Shown here: piece after piece, positions 1 to 10,548 of the stretch
Layout: every line of letters begins with the position of its first letter
How positions within the stretch are numbered: the first letter of the stretch is position 1
Source: Synaphobranchus kaupii
Taxonomy: Eukaryota > Chordata > Actinopteri > Anguilliformes > Synaphobranchidae
Direction of reading: 5' to 3'
DNA: 64,000 bases
Assembly: GCA_029718625.1 (NCBI GenBank)
Contig: CM056380.1
Span: 41,296,169 to 41,360,168, forward strand
Position numbers and translations under genes: made by a program
Notes under the pieces: generated by a model
What the model was told of the DNA's origin: nothing
What the model saw: only the letters and a program-made list of their open reading frames with translations
The model's database searches: none

Positions 1-1
1 A

Positions 2-1853
2 CATGAAGTCGCTGATGAGGGCAGGAAGGCTCTGAAAATACTGAAAGAACACTATTCAGGAAAAAGCAAGCCGCGGATTATAAACTTATACACGTCGTTG
101 ACCAATCTACGCATGGCGGACAACGAGTGTTACCGACTACATAATAAGGGCGGAGAACCTTATTACGGCTCTCAGAGATGCAGGCGAGGCCATGAGTGAT
201 GGACTGAGCATGGCCATGGTACTAGGTGGTCTACCAGATTCCTTCAAGCCACTGGCCGTCCACGTAACGCAAAACGAAGATAGCGTTACATTTGCAGACT
301 TTAAAAGAAGACTACGGGTCTATGAGGAGTCGGAGAAAATTACTACGGCAGAATTGAAGGATAATGTGATGAAGACATGTGCAAGGCAAAGTCGTGGTCC
401 CACCAATACGTACACAAGCAGCAGAAAAGATGAAGATGTCAATGTGATATGTTATAAATGTGGAATAAAAGGGCACAAGGCAAGAAAATGTTATCGAAAA
501 GTGTGGTGTAATTACTGCAAAAATAATACACACCGAGAATCCCTGTGCAAGAAAAAGGGAGGCCAAGATGGTGTCAGAAAAGTTGAAGAGCAACTAAATG
601 ATGAGCAAGACCATCTCTTCAAGGCCAAACACACAAAGAATGAGATACCACCAAACAATGTGAAGATGAAAGGTATAATGGTGGATGCAGGAGCTACGTC
701 CCACATTGTGAATGACATCGGAAAGTTTAAAAGCTTCAACGACAATTTCCAGCCTGAGACCCATTCAGTGGAGTTAGCTGATGGGACCAAGTGCAGTGGG
801 ATAGCACAAAGAAGAGGAACGGCGATGATATACATACTAGACAACGCTGGACGTCAGCACACAGCGCAACTACAGGATGCACTCTACATGCCTTCATACC
901 CACATGACATTTTCTCTGTGGCAAGAGCAACAAACGGAGGAGCGACAATCACTTTCAAGAAAGGGGACAGCCGTATGGTTACCAAGGATGGTAGCAGGTT
1001 TGATATCCATGAAAGTGGAAATTTGTACTACTTGCCAACTGTTGAGGAGAATGTTGACCAATGTAAAGGGTGTCATGACATACAAACTTGGCACAACATT
1101 TTGGGTCATTGTAACTACGAAGACATACAAAAGTTACAAGGTGTAGTGAAAGGCATAGTGATAAAAGGAAGTGCAGCCAAACCTGATCAGTTGTGTGAAG
1201 TGTGCACGCAGGGGAAATTCACCCAGACAAGAAATAGGGAGCCAGACAGGAAAGCTAAGAAACCCTTAGAACTAGTCCACACAGACTTATCCGGCCCCAT
1301 GCCAACACAGAGCATAGAAGGGTATAAATACACTCAGTCTTTTACAGACGATTACTCTGGTACTATGTTTGTGTATTTTCTAAGGTCCAAGAGTGATGCA
1401 GTGCAAGCCACTGAAAAGTTCTTAGCGGATGTAGCCCCTTACGGAGAAGTCAAGTGTATCCGTTCTGATAACGGCACTGAATTTACCAGCCGAGTCTTCC
1501 AAACACTGTTAACAAAGAATAGGATTAGGCACGAGACATCTGCACCCTATTCACCTCACCAAAATGGTACAGCGGAGAGAGGTTGGCGAACCCTCTATGA
1601 TATGAGCAGATGCTTACTAATAGAAAGCGAGTTACCAGACAAATTATGGAACTATGCTATACAGACAGCAGCTTATGTGAGAAATAGGTGTTAACACATG
1701 CGTACAAAGAAAACGCCATACGAGCTGTTCGTGGGTAAGGAACCCGACATATCCAAACCGAAGGAATTTGGATCAGAGTGTTTTGCTTACAAGCAAGAGA
1801 AAGGGAAGCTAGACTCGAGGTGCGAGCAAGGCGTTTTTTATTGGCTACGATAA
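2..1853 (+). pseudogene. copia gag-protease-integrase part (broken)
   Basis: The longest open stretch is 192-1694 (500 codons); an upstream gag piece from position 2 is in another frame, with a likely 1-base loss near 128-130. Within the 500 residues there are two CCHC knuckles (C87, C90, H95, C100 and C106, C109, H114, C119), a protease DAGAT motif at about 165, an integrase zinc motif (H301, H306, C335, C338) and a core with D365, D426 and E462, giving the expected DD35E spacing. A TAA at 1692-1694 and small insertions in A and T runs near 1800 and 1835-1840 break the integrase C-terminus. In the family this polyprotein cuts, packages and integrates the cDNA. It cannot be made intact from this copy. 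Confidence 0.93.
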
Positions 1854-1871
1854 AAACAGTCCAGCTTATCT

Positions 1872-3556
1872 GTGTACTATCGAGACACAGAAAAGATTCA
1901 AAAGCATAGGTTGGTGAAGTTCACAACCAAGGCAACAAAAGAAAAGGAAACACAGACACCTGAGTCACACATAGAATATGGTGATATAAATGTATGCCCC
2001 AATAACAGCGAAGAAAATGTTGATGAAAATATGGGAGATATACCAGGTCAGGGTGTTCAGAGTGGTGTTCCTGAGTCTTTGCCTGAACAGACTGAACGCA
2101 CACAGCCAGGCAGAGACACTGAGACACAAGTGAGAAAGAACCCATCGAGGACCAGGAGGAAACCAGCTCACCTACAAGACTTCGAGACTGAGCAGGCGGA
2201 GGATCAACTGCAAACATGCGTGGACTCTTGTTATAGAGCAGTGTGCGACATTCCCCACACCTACCAGGAGGCCATAATGTCAACAAAATCAAGAGAGTGG
2301 AAAGATGCCATGAACGAGGAGATGCTATCACTGGAGGAGAACAAAACCTTCAGCCTCACTCAGTTGCCACCGAGCAAACAAGTAGTGGGGGGCAGATGGG
2401 TCTATGCACTCAAGAGTGACATTGACGGCTCGGGTAAATATAAGGCGAGGTTTGTAGCAAAAGGCTACATTCAGAAAGCAGGAATTGACTACAGCGAGAC
2501 TTTTTCACCTACAGCGGATAGGACAAGTGTAAGAGTGGTCATGCAGAAGGCAGCGCAGGAGAACCTAATCTTACACCAGATGGACGTTAAAACTGCCTAT
2601 CTGCATGCACCAATTGACTGTGAACTCTATATGGAATAACCTGAGGGTTATGTGAAAGAATCAGACACAGGTGAAAAGCTAGTGTGTAAATTGCAAAAAT
2701 CACTCTATGGTCTAAAGCAGTCCGGTAGAAATTGGAATGCTATGTTTCATACATGTCTCAGTGAAAACGGTTTTGTACAAAATCCCGCTGATCACTGTGT
2801 TTATACGAGAGAAAAACATAACAAAAAGGTAATCCTGATAGTATGGGTTGACGACCTGATCATAGCAGCTAGTGACGAGGGTGTACTGAAAAGTGTAAAG
2901 AGGATGCTTACAGAAAGGTTCAAAATGAAAGACCTGGGGAAGTTGAAATATTTCTTGGGGATAGATTTTGAACAGACAGAAGGTCAAGTTAAAATGTCAC
3001 AGAAGAGATATGTGGGCAAAATACTTGAGCGATTTGAAATGCAGGATTGCAGGTCCAGAGAGACTCCGTGTGAGCCAAAACTAGAGTACACAGAAGATGC
3101 TGAAAAGGTGAAAAATCCAAGAAAATACAGAGAGGCAGTGGGAAGTTTAATTTACTTGTCCACATGCACTCGACCAGATCTAAGTTTTGTGGTCAGTAAA
3201 CTATCTCAGCATTTTGCTGAACCCACAGAAGAACATTGGAACACAGTAAAGCACGTGTTCAGATATCTCAAAGGTACAGCAGAACAGGAGTTATACTTCA
3301 AGAAAAATGACACACAGAGATTAGGTCTAAAAGTGTATAGTCATGCAGACTGGGCATCAGATGGAGCAGACAGACGGAGTACATCAGGATATTGTGTCAG
3401 TTTGTGTGAAGGAAGCTCTCTGATCTCATGGAAATCGAGAAAACAACCGACAGTGGCACTGTCCACATGCGAAGCGGAGTATATGTCCTTAGCATCAGCC
3501 ATACAGGAATGTATGTACTTGCAACAGTTGCTTAGAGGCATAGATAAATACCAATA
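1872..3556 (+). pseudogene. copia reverse transcriptase and RNase H (broken)
   Basis: Two stretches in different frames (1872-2639 and 2652-3626) carry the reverse transcriptase. The first has the KARFVAKGY and MDVKTAYL blocks and stops at TAA 2637-2639, where copia elements usually continue into a QPEGY block. The second has LYGLKQSGR, the catalytic WVDD block, and RNase H blocks ADWASD and STCEAEYM. Native coding ends at about 3561, where the gypsy-class LTR begins; residues after that are LTR sequence read by chance. The enzyme would copy element RNA to DNA in cytoplasmic particles. It is inactive here. Confidence 0.92.
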
Positions 3557-3561
3557 CGCAC
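3557..3561. repeat. target site duplication of Gmr1-type element
   Basis: CGCAC at 3557-3561 is repeated at 9930-9934 immediately outside the two LTRs. Five bases is the usual target duplication for this class. Confidence 0.93.
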
Positions 3562-4207
3562 TGTTACGTCCCGAAATCAGCTTGTGTTATATTAACCAAG
3601 TTGATAGAGTCGGATGCAACTATTAGCCACTTAAAGGCGCACAAACTGTGAAGTTAGGAACCCACACTGACAGCTAGGAGTTGATAAAGTGGTATTTATT
3701 TACAAGATTAAATTTATCTCCTAGCTAACTACGAGACTGAGTTGGCAAAGTCTCACCGGGTAGCTTCGATGACAATGTCCAGCGTCCAGCAGGCTACTCG
3801 GTCTGATCTCCGAAGTAGGTCTTCAGCTCCCGTTTTAAAAACGCCAACAATAAATAATACTAACTAATTGTTAAAAGTATTAACAGTCTCCGTTAAGGAT
3901 TTGGTTAACTTAAAACAGTCAAAACTCCAGCAGGCAACAGCAACGGCGTCTCTCTCGATGTTCACAGGCGCATCTCCTGGCATGGCGACGGGCATCACTA
4001 TTATAGGCCAGCATCTTCCGAATCCGCTGCTCCGCAACAGGCCTCTGCTTCCTCGGTTACAGCATCCACTGCTCCGGGTCTCTCAGCAACCGTGATGCAT
4101 TCCCAACTCCACCTGTAAAGGGGAAAACAAAGAAAAACACAGCAGCACAGGGCCAAAACCAATAGAAAATACAAATAATATAAACTATATTACACGTGGC
4201 CGTAACA
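3562..4207 (-). repeat. 3' LTR of Gmr1-type element
   Basis: A 646-bp LTR partner of 9275-9929, preceded on the minus strand by a purine tract and the RNase H gene. The two LTRs differ at only about five scattered places plus the 9-bp indel. Confidence 0.95.
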
Positions 4208-4218
4208 CCCCCACCCTT
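4208..4218 (-). promoter_or_regulatory. polypurine tract
   Basis: On the minus strand AAGGGTGGGGG directly precedes the 3' LTR. This is the expected plus-strand priming site. Confidence 0.8.
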
Positions 4219-5544
4219 AAGACAATAAATCTAATTTATTGTCACATTCGTAAGCATGTGACAAAGTATCCGCGACTAGATTATCACGTCCACGGATGTG
4301 CCTTATATCTAAATTGTAACCTTGCAGAAACAAGCTCCATCGCATGAGGCGCTGATTATTGTTACGCATGCGATTAAGGAAAACAAGTGGGTTGTGATCT
4401 GTTTGCACTACAATGGGACGAAAAGAAGAGCCCACATAAACCTCAAAGTGTTGTAGTGCGAGAATGAGAGCAAAAGCCTCCTTTTCTATCGTGGAGTATA
4501 ACCGCTGATGTCGGTTGAACTTCTTCGAAAAGTAGCACACGGGGTGATCAACACCATGACCGTCTTCCCGGAGAAGAACAGCTCCAGCCCCACAATCACT
4601 TGCATCCACAGCAAGCTTAAATGGACGTTCAAAGTTAGGTGCGGCAAGAATGGGCGTGCTCACTAGCAGGGCCTTAACATTCTCAAATGACCGCTGGCAA
4701 TTTTCAGTCTAAATAAAATTGGTTTTAGGGCTGAGGAGGTCAGTCAGCGGTGAAGCAACTGAGGAAAAGTTCTTGCAGAAATTGCGGTAATAACCCACCA
4801 TTCCTAAGAATCTCCGTAGCTCGCGTCGGGTCTTGGGAACTGGAAACTGGGTAACGGCCTCTACTTTGGAATCAACTGGACGCACCTGTCCGCGCCCTAC
4901 AATCTTACCCAAGTAAGTTACAGTCGCTTGGCCGAATTCACATTTTGCCAAGTTGACCGTTAAGTTAGCAGCAACCAAGCGGACGAAGAGTGCTTCAATA
5001 CGCTTCACATGCTCAGACCAAGATGCGCTGTAGATGACTAAATCATCTAGATATGCCTCACAACTAGGCAAGTTAGCTACAACGAGGTTAACCAACCCCT
5101 GAAAAGTAGCAGGAGCGTTTTACATACCAAACGGCATGACTGTGTATTGTAGGAAATCGTCCGGTGTCACAAAAGCAGAAATCTCTCTAGCACGTTTCGA
5201 AAGGGGAACTTGCCAGTAACCCTTAAGGCAGAACCTACACGATCCACACAATCATCCATCCTTGGAAGAGGATAGCAGTCAGACCTAGTGATGGAATTGA
5301 CCTTCCTGTAGTCAGTGCAGAACCGTAAAGTGCCATCTGGTTTGTTAACTAAGACGCAGGGTGAACTCCAATCACTTGAACAGGGTTCAGCGATAGCGTT
5401 CTCCAGCATGTAAGCTACCTCCTTCTTCAATTGCGAACGCTTTTCGGGGTTCACACGATAAGGATGCTGTTTGATGGGAGGTGAATTACCCACATCAATG
5501 TCATGCTCAATGAGGTGTGTACGAGTAGGAATATCTGAAAACAA
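4217..5544 (-). pseudogene. Gmr1-type reverse transcriptase and RNase H (broken)
   Basis: Three frame pieces (5167-5544, 4709-5095, 4217-4663) make one reverse transcriptase-RNase H. The first has the VNKPDGTLRFCTDYR block and PLPRMDD. The second has the catalytic YLDD block. The third has RNase H blocks AVDASD, STIEKEA and QTDHNPL and ends near RGRDNLVADTLSHA. Sequence just after the VGSA block is missing at about 5226 and the frame shifts there. A stop separates the YLDD and RNase H parts near 4700. The position after integrase is what marks the Gmr1-type order. The gene is inactive in this copy. Confidence 0.9.
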
Positions 5545-5554
5545 AGAGGGGTGT

Positions 5555-5608
5555 GACTGCTATCCTCTTCCAAGGATGGATGATTGTGTGGATCGTGTAG
5601 GTTCTGCC
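5555..5608. repeat. 54-bp inverted copy of a reverse transcriptase segment
   Basis: Bases 5555-5608 are the exact reverse complement of 5227-5280. The donor segment ends precisely where the reverse transcriptase has lost sequence (5226/5227). The inserted copy sits between two copies of a GTGTGACTG-like sequence in what was the integrase-reverse transcriptase linker. Confidence 0.9.
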
Positions 5609-7995
5609 GTGGGGTGGGGGTGTGACTGAATGAGGTTAACAATGTCCGCCTTCTCAGCAACCGGCAAATGAGAAAGTAGCATGCCAAGATTGCGCAGAGA
5701 CTCAGAGTTCTTCAGCCTGCCTTCTGTCACACTCTTGGGAGGAAAAACCACCTCCTCCTCCCCCAATTCGGGAAGAGTGGAAGTCAGAGCACTGGAGAGT
5801 GCCATACTCTTCACCTCACCCTCCTCTATGGGCTGGCGTTCCCAATAACGTTTCAGCATGTTTACATGACACAAGCGACTCTGTTTCTTGCGATCAGGAG
5901 TGGCTATGATGTAGTCACGGTCACCTACACGTCGTTCTACCAGATATGGTCCGCTGATGCGTGCTTCTAAAGTGGAACCAGGGAGGGGTAAAAGTGCCAA
6001 GACTTTCTCACCCGGTGAAAAGGTTCGCAACTTTGCATCACGATCGAACCAGCATTTCATCCTCTTCTGTGAGATTTCAAGATTTCCTCTTGCTAGCTCA
6101 CAAGCTCGATGCAACTTAAAGCGAAATTTGGACACGTAGTCCAGCAAGTTCGAGGTGTTACCGTCCATAAGCCATTTCTCTTTGAGAAGCATTAAAGGGC
6201 CACAAACTGTATGACCAAAAACCAATTCAGCTGGGCTGAATCCAAGGGACTCCTGGACAACCTCCCGCACAGCAAAGAGCATAAAATGAATGCCTTCATC
6301 CCAGTCCTTCTCGAACTCAAGGCAATAAGCGCGTAGCATAGTCTTAAGCGTCTGATGGAAACGTTCCAGAGCACCCTGAGATTCTGGGTGATAAGCCCTT
6401 GAAGTGAGATGCTTAATCGCTAGCTGTTCAAGGACCTGTGCAAAAATTTTGGACATAAAATTCGTTCCTTGGTCAGATTGAATAGCCTTGGGAAGTCCAA
6501 ACAGAGAGAAGAATTTAAGAAGTGCCTTAGAAATGACAGGGGCGGTTATCTTGCGCAGTGGTATTGCCTCCGGAAATCGAGTAGCTGCACACATTATGGT
6601 GAGAAGGTACTGGTTGCCAGCCTTTGTCCATGGTAATGGGCCTACACAATCAACGAGCACCCTCTCGAAAGGCTCTCCAATTACCGGTATAGGGTACAGG
6701 GGAGCTGGTGGAATCTTCTGATTTGGCTTCCGTACCACCTGGCACACAGGGCAGGTCTCACAGTATTTGGAAACGTCCCTTTTCAGACCAGGCCAAAAGA
6801 AATGCCTTAGCACCCGGTTGTAGGTTTTGTTCACGCCCAGATGTCCAGCGAGACAGCTGTCATGAGCAAGGCTAAGTATTTCGTTTTGAAAGGCTGAAGG
6901 AACGACAATCTGTCTAACTACGCACCAGTCATCAAGAACAGAAGCATCTAGAGGCCTCCATCTACGCATTAAGACGCCGTTCTTAAAAAAAAACGCTGAC
7001 GACACCAGCGCAGACTCTTCCTCAAGAACTGCCTTTTTAAACAGGGAAGAAAGTTTTGGATCCCTTCTCTGCTCTGTGATAAGTTGTTCCTGTGGCAGAG
7101 ACAGCTTATCCAGCTGTCCATCACAATCACCCCAACTTCCTTTTGCTACAACAGGAGAAGGAGGCTCAGGTTCAGGCTTAACAGAGAATAAGTCACACAA
7201 ACCAAGGTCATCCAAAGCTTCCTCTGCTTCTGGTGGACTGCTAGCCTTAGCAAGGTCAGTGTCAGTCCCAAGACCTCTAGCCATGCCGCGAGTGACCGCA
7301 CAAGCAGGAAACACATCGGGGTAGTTCTGTGCGAGCTCATCAGGGTAGTTAACAAGAGGGACAGGTGTCACCTCGGGGTTCACCAAAACACGTCCACCAG
7401 CTAAGTCATTCCCCAAAATGAAGGACACACCTTCCACTGGAAGACTAGGCCGCACGCCCACGACGACGCGGCCAGTTACAAGGTCAGACCTCATAAAAAC
7501 AGCATGCAGCGGCACGTTAACGTAACCCATTTCAACACCCTGCACAAGGACACTTGTGCCTAAAGATGATTTCTCTGACAGGGGTAAAATATCCTCTAAA
7601 ATAAAGGATTGCGTAGAACCAGTATCTCTCAATATTTTAACAGGCTTCTGAGAGTTAGGTTCATCAGCCAAAGACACTGAGCCATCCATAAGGAAAGGAA
7701 GGAAACAATCCTTCTCAGGAAGTGTTTCAGGAAGAAGCAAAGATGTTTTCACCAAAGAAACCCCTTTTAAGGATTTATCCCTCTTCTTCAGTGCATAACA
7801 ATCAGCTATAACATGACCTGTCTTCTTACAATAGTGGCAAAAAGGTCTTTTAGCTCCAAGCGCCTCCTGCCTGACATTAGAATTGGTAGAGCTGGACGGT
7901 AAATTAAACGAACCTTTGGGGATTTCCTTTCTCTGAGAAACGTCACTATTACGAGGCAAGTATTTCCCAACAAAGGTGTTGGTATGCGAAAGCAC
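5560..7995 (-). CDS. Gmr1-type nucleocapsid knuckle, protease and integrase
   Basis: This 811-codon frame has a CCHC knuckle (C53, C56, H61, C66), an aspartic protease with DTGS at 124-127 and an ILGND block at about 193, an H2C2 integrase zinc motif (H378, H385, C415, C418), and an integrase core with D449, D508 and E544 (DD35E). It then has a GPY-like C-terminal region with SGPYLVE and HVNMLKRYW. No true ATG opens it, because the frame is the continuation of gag. The last residues (after about QSHP) come from a 54-bp inverted insertion, and the native frame would continue into the reverse transcriptase at 5544. Confidence 0.92.
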   Translation of the reverse strand: MLSHTNTFVGKYLPRNSDVSQRKEIPKGSFNLPSSSTNSNVRQEALGAKRPFCHYCKKTGHVIADCYALKKRDKSLKGVSLVKTSLLLPETLPEKDCFLPFLMDGSVSLADEPNSQKPVKILRDTGSTQSFILEDILPLSEKSSLGTSVLVQGVEMGYVNVPLHAVFMRSDLVTGRVVVGVRPSLPVEGVSFILGNDLAGGRVLVNPEVTPVPLVNYPDELAQNYPDVFPACAVTRGMARGLGTDTDLAKASSPPEAEEALDDLGLCDLFSVKPEPEPPSPVVAKGSWGDCDGQLDKLSLPQEQLITEQRRDPKLSSLFKKAVLEEESALVSSAFFFKNGVLMRRWRPLDASVLDDWCVVRQIVVPSAFQNEILSLAHDSCLAGHLGVNKTYNRVLRHFFWPGLKRDVSKYCETCPVCQVVRKPNQKIPPAPLYPIPVIGEPFERVLVDCVGPLPWTKAGNQYLLTIMCAATRFPEAIPLRKITAPVISKALLKFFSLFGLPKAIQSDQGTNFMSKIFAQVLEQLAIKHLTSRAYHPESQGALERFHQTLKTMLRAYCLEFEKDWDEGIHFMLFAVREVVQESLGFSPAELVFGHTVCGPLMLLKEKWLMDGNTSNLLDYVSKFRFKLHRACELARGNLEISQKRMKCWFDRDAKLRTFSPGEKVLALLPLPGSTLEARISGPYLVERRVGDRDYIIATPDRKKQSRLCHVNMLKRYWERQPIEEGEVKSMALSSALTSTLPELGEEEVVFPPKSVTEGRLKNSESLRNLGMLLSHLPVAEKADIVNLIQSHPHPTAEPTRSTQSSILGRG

Positions 7996-7998
7996 AAA

Positions 7999-8889
7999 TT
8001 AATCGGCCAAGACAGCAGCTTTAGCTACATCGGATGTTTTATGTTCGTTTAAGTGTGTAACAATGCGTTCGGGTAAACAGTTCTTAAATTCCTCCATGAC
8101 AATTAAAGCTTGGAGTTGCTCAAAAGTCTTCACCCCTTGCGCATTACACCAGCGATCGAACATGCGTTCCTTCTCTCGGGCGAACTCAACAAAAGTCTGG
8201 CTGTCAGATTTCCTAAAGCCTCTAAACTTCTGGCGATATGCCTCAGGAACAAGTTCATAAGCTCTAAGAATTGCCGCTTTAACTACCTCGTAGTCAAGAC
8301 TCTGTTCCAAAGATAAGGAAGCATAAGCAGTCTGTGCTTTACCAACCAACACGCACTGCAATAACAGTGGCCAAGCATCTTGCGGCCAGTTGAGCGTGAT
8401 AGCAACCCGCTCGAAAAGCGAAAAGTATTTATCTATTTCCGCCTCCTGAAAAACTGGAACCATTCTAATGTGCCTGCTCACGTCAAATTCAGGGCGTTGT
8501 TGTACAATGCTAGAATTACTGGCCCGAATTGCTTCTACCTCCAGCTCCTTTAAACGAACGGTCAGCTCTTTCTCCCTAAGCTGTAAGCGTTTCATTTCCA
8601 ATTCGTGCCTACCTTGTAAGATGATTTCAGGGCGATCGCTTTTAAAAGGTGACTCCTCGCTATCAATGAGAGTCGATTCCTTCGGTACCATGCAAGCAGG
8701 CAGTACCTCTATCTCAAGCAATGCCTCATTAAGCCTGGTTTTAATCGCCTGTCTAGTCCCGGAGCGGACAACATCAATTTGAAAATAGTCGGCGATCTGT
8801 AACAGGTCAGCCTTCCGACAGCTTTCCAGCACTTCGACTGTTGGATCCTCGACAAACTTTGCAATATCGAAATCCATGGCAACTATCAC
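7999..8889 (-). pseudogene. Gmr1-type gag (ended by a nonsense codon)
   Basis: The 296-codon frame starts at 8889; an internal ATG at 8877 (MDFDIAKF) is also a plausible start. The first 60 residues form a short helical region, and a charged, probably coiled-coil stretch lies at about 95-120. It ends at a TAA. The same frame continues directly past this stop into the zinc-knuckle and protease frame, so gag and pol were probably one frame and the stop is a point mutation. Gag would assemble the particle. The zinc knuckle normally at the end of gag lies in the next frame, downstream of the stop. Confidence 0.85.
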
Positions 8890-9253
8890 CGTAGTAGCGA
8901 AGTCAAAGCCAAAAAAGTTTAGACGCTATGCTGTTGCTATGGCAACGTACACCGCCGAACGAGTATGTGGCGAAGTGGCAAGATGAATGATACTACGTGA
9001 CTAATGTGTAGCAATTCAAACTTTCAAAGTGACACAAAACTTGTGCTACGGATGAGACCCAAAGTAGTAACCAACAACAAAAATAACACTGGCTACTAAT
9101 CACAAAGCTAGCGCTACGTATTACACGCAACAATATAATACAAAGTAATGTTAGTGCTAAGCAAATAGCCGTGCTACGAAACAAAGTTGGTACAATGTTG
9201 TCCCCAATATAGCAACAAGCTAAAAGCAGAATAAACACAAAATCTGCAGTTCA
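8890..9253 (-). other. 5' leader of Gmr1-type element
   Basis: Untranslated stretch between primer binding site and gag on the minus strand. A short ORF at 8993-9238 has no recognisable motif and is probably chance. Confidence 0.6.
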
Positions 9254-9271
9254 ATCCCGGACGAGCCCCCA
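9254..9271 (-). promoter_or_regulatory. primer binding site, tRNA-Pro type
   Basis: On the minus strand, three bases after the 5' LTR, the sequence TGGGGGCTCGTCCGGGAT is complementary to the 3' end of vertebrate tRNA-Pro including CCA. It would prime minus-strand DNA synthesis. Gammaretroviruses use the same primer. Confidence 0.9.
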
Positions 9272-9274
9272 AAT

Positions 9275-9929
9275 TGTTACGTCCCGAAATCAGCTTGTGT
9301 TATATTAACCAAGTTGATAGAGTCGGATGCAACTATTAGCCACTTAAAGGCGCACAAACTGTGAAGTTAGGAACCCACACTGACAGCTAGGAGTTATATA
9401 AAAGATAAAGCAGTATTTATTTACAAGATTAAATTTATCTCCTAGCTAACTACGAGACTGAGTTGGCAAAGTCTCACCGGGTAGCTTCGATGACAATGTC
9501 CAGCGTCCAGCAGGCTACTCGGTCTGATCTCCGAAGTAGGTCTTCAGCTCCCGTTTTAAAAACACCAACAATAAATAATACTAACTAATTGTTAAAAGTA
9601 TTAACAGTCTCCGTTAAGGATTGGGTTAACTTAAAACAGTCAAAACTCCAGCAGGCAACAGCAACGGCGTCTCTCTCGATGTTCACAGGCGCATCTCCTG
9701 GCATGGCGACGGGCATCACTATTATAGGCCAGCATCTTCCGAATCCGCTGCTCCGCAACAGGCCTCTGCTTCCTCGGTTACAGCATCCACTGCTCCGGGT
9801 CTCTCAGCAACCGTGATGCATTCCCAACTCCACCTGTAAAGGGGAAAACAAAGAAAAAACACAGCAGCACAGGGCCAAAACCAATAGAAAAGACAAATAA
9901 TATAAACTATATTACACGTGGCCGTAACA
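9275..9929 (-). repeat. 5' LTR of Gmr1-type element
   Basis: This 655-bp repeat matches 3562-4207 almost base for base. It has about 9 extra bases near 9395 (ATATAAAAG context) that are missing from the other LTR. It is the upstream LTR because the primer binding site and gag follow it on the minus strand. Confidence 0.95.
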
Positions 9930-9934
9930 CGCAC

Positions 9935-10167
9935 AAACAAAGGTGTACGAAGACAACCAGGGTACTATATCACTAGCCAAAACCCCAGTTAACCGACAGA
10001 GGTGCAAGCATATTGATATTAAGTACCACTTCATAAGAGAAACTGTAAATGATGGGAAGGTGATTTTGGAATACTGTCCAACTGAGAAAATCGTTGCTGA
10101 TGTAATGACAAAGCCAGCCACCAAGGTAAAACTAAAAAGGTTTGCCCAAGACATGTTTGGCACTTAG
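9935..10167 (+). pseudogene. copia RNase H C-terminal remnant
   Basis: This is the far side of the split copia RNase H. It begins with YEDNQGT, contains HIDIKYHFIRE, and ends FGT followed by a stop at 10165-10167. These blocks are the standard end of copia polyproteins. Joining position 3561 to 9935 keeps the reading frame, which supports simple insertion of the 3562-9929 element here. Confidence 0.93.
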
Positions 10168-10186
10168 AAGTGCAAAAGAAAGAAGG

Positions 10187-10548
10187 TGTTCATATTGTAA
10201 ACAAATAGGGAAGGAAAATCCTTATTGTTTTGTTATTTTGTTTTCAGGTAACCCAGTGAGCTAAGAACGAGTGTGGGTGTTGTGTTATTTGATGACACCT
10301 TACTCACTGTATTACGGTAGCTGCCAATGCTGCTATATTGTTCTATCAAGGTTTTACGGTAGACGTTCATACGTGACGTCATCACGTGCTACTGCAATGT
10401 TGTGAGAGCCTGAAGCTCGGAGAGAGCCGAAAATGTCGGTGCTGTTTGTTTTCAATAAACAAGGCCAAAAAGGCTAAAGAGAAAACTGCCAAACTTTGCT
10501 TATTCTTCACACGCACGGAGAAGAAGATTGCGCACTCGTTCCTTAACA
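10187..10548 (+). repeat. copia 3' LTR (proposed)
   Basis: A purine run (AAAAGAAAGAAGG) ends at 10186, followed by TGTTCATATTG, and the block closes with CCTTAACA at 10548. The 362-bp interval therefore starts TG and ends CA and contains an AATAAA signal near 10455. The 5' LTR lies outside the window, so the ends cannot be checked by pairing. Confidence 0.7.

Larger units (their letters stand above)
3562..9929 (-). mobile_element. Gmr1-type Ty3/gypsy retrotransposon with copia-like domain order
   Basis: Two near-identical LTRs (3562-4207 and 9275-9929) start TGTTACG and end GTAACA and are flanked by the 5-bp target duplication CGCAC. Reading the minus strand the order is gag, CCHC knuckle, protease, integrase, reverse transcriptase, RNase H. 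The protein motifs are Ty3/gypsy-like, but integrase lies before reverse transcriptase. That arrangement is known from the Gmr1 lineage of deuterostome gypsy elements, first seen in cod. LTRs differ by only a few changes plus a small indel, so the insertion is recent. The copy carries one nonsense codon and a rearrangement in reverse transcriptase. Confidence 0.92.
1..10548 (+). mobile_element. Ty1/copia LTR retrotransposon, decayed, 5' end off window
   Basis: Reading left to right the domains are gag, two zinc knuckles, aspartic protease, integrase, reverse transcriptase and RNase H, then a 3' LTR. Integrase before reverse transcriptase is the Ty1/copia order. The coding region is broken by frameshifts and nonsense codons and is interrupted at 3562-9929 by a second retrotransposon. 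Removing that insert and one copy of its target duplication rejoins the RNase H frame. The 5' LTR is not in the window. Class is certain from motifs; the family name is not known. Confidence 0.93.

Noticed and set aside
3868..4095. 75-codon ORF, repeated at 9589-9816
   Set aside because: It lies within the LTR on the strand opposite to the element and is duplicated only because the LTR is.
7996..8000. Gag-pol stop as a gammaretrovirus-like readthrough site
   Set aside because: The stop is TAA and lies upstream of the nucleocapsid zinc knuckle, so readthrough regulation makes little sense; a single point mutation is simpler.
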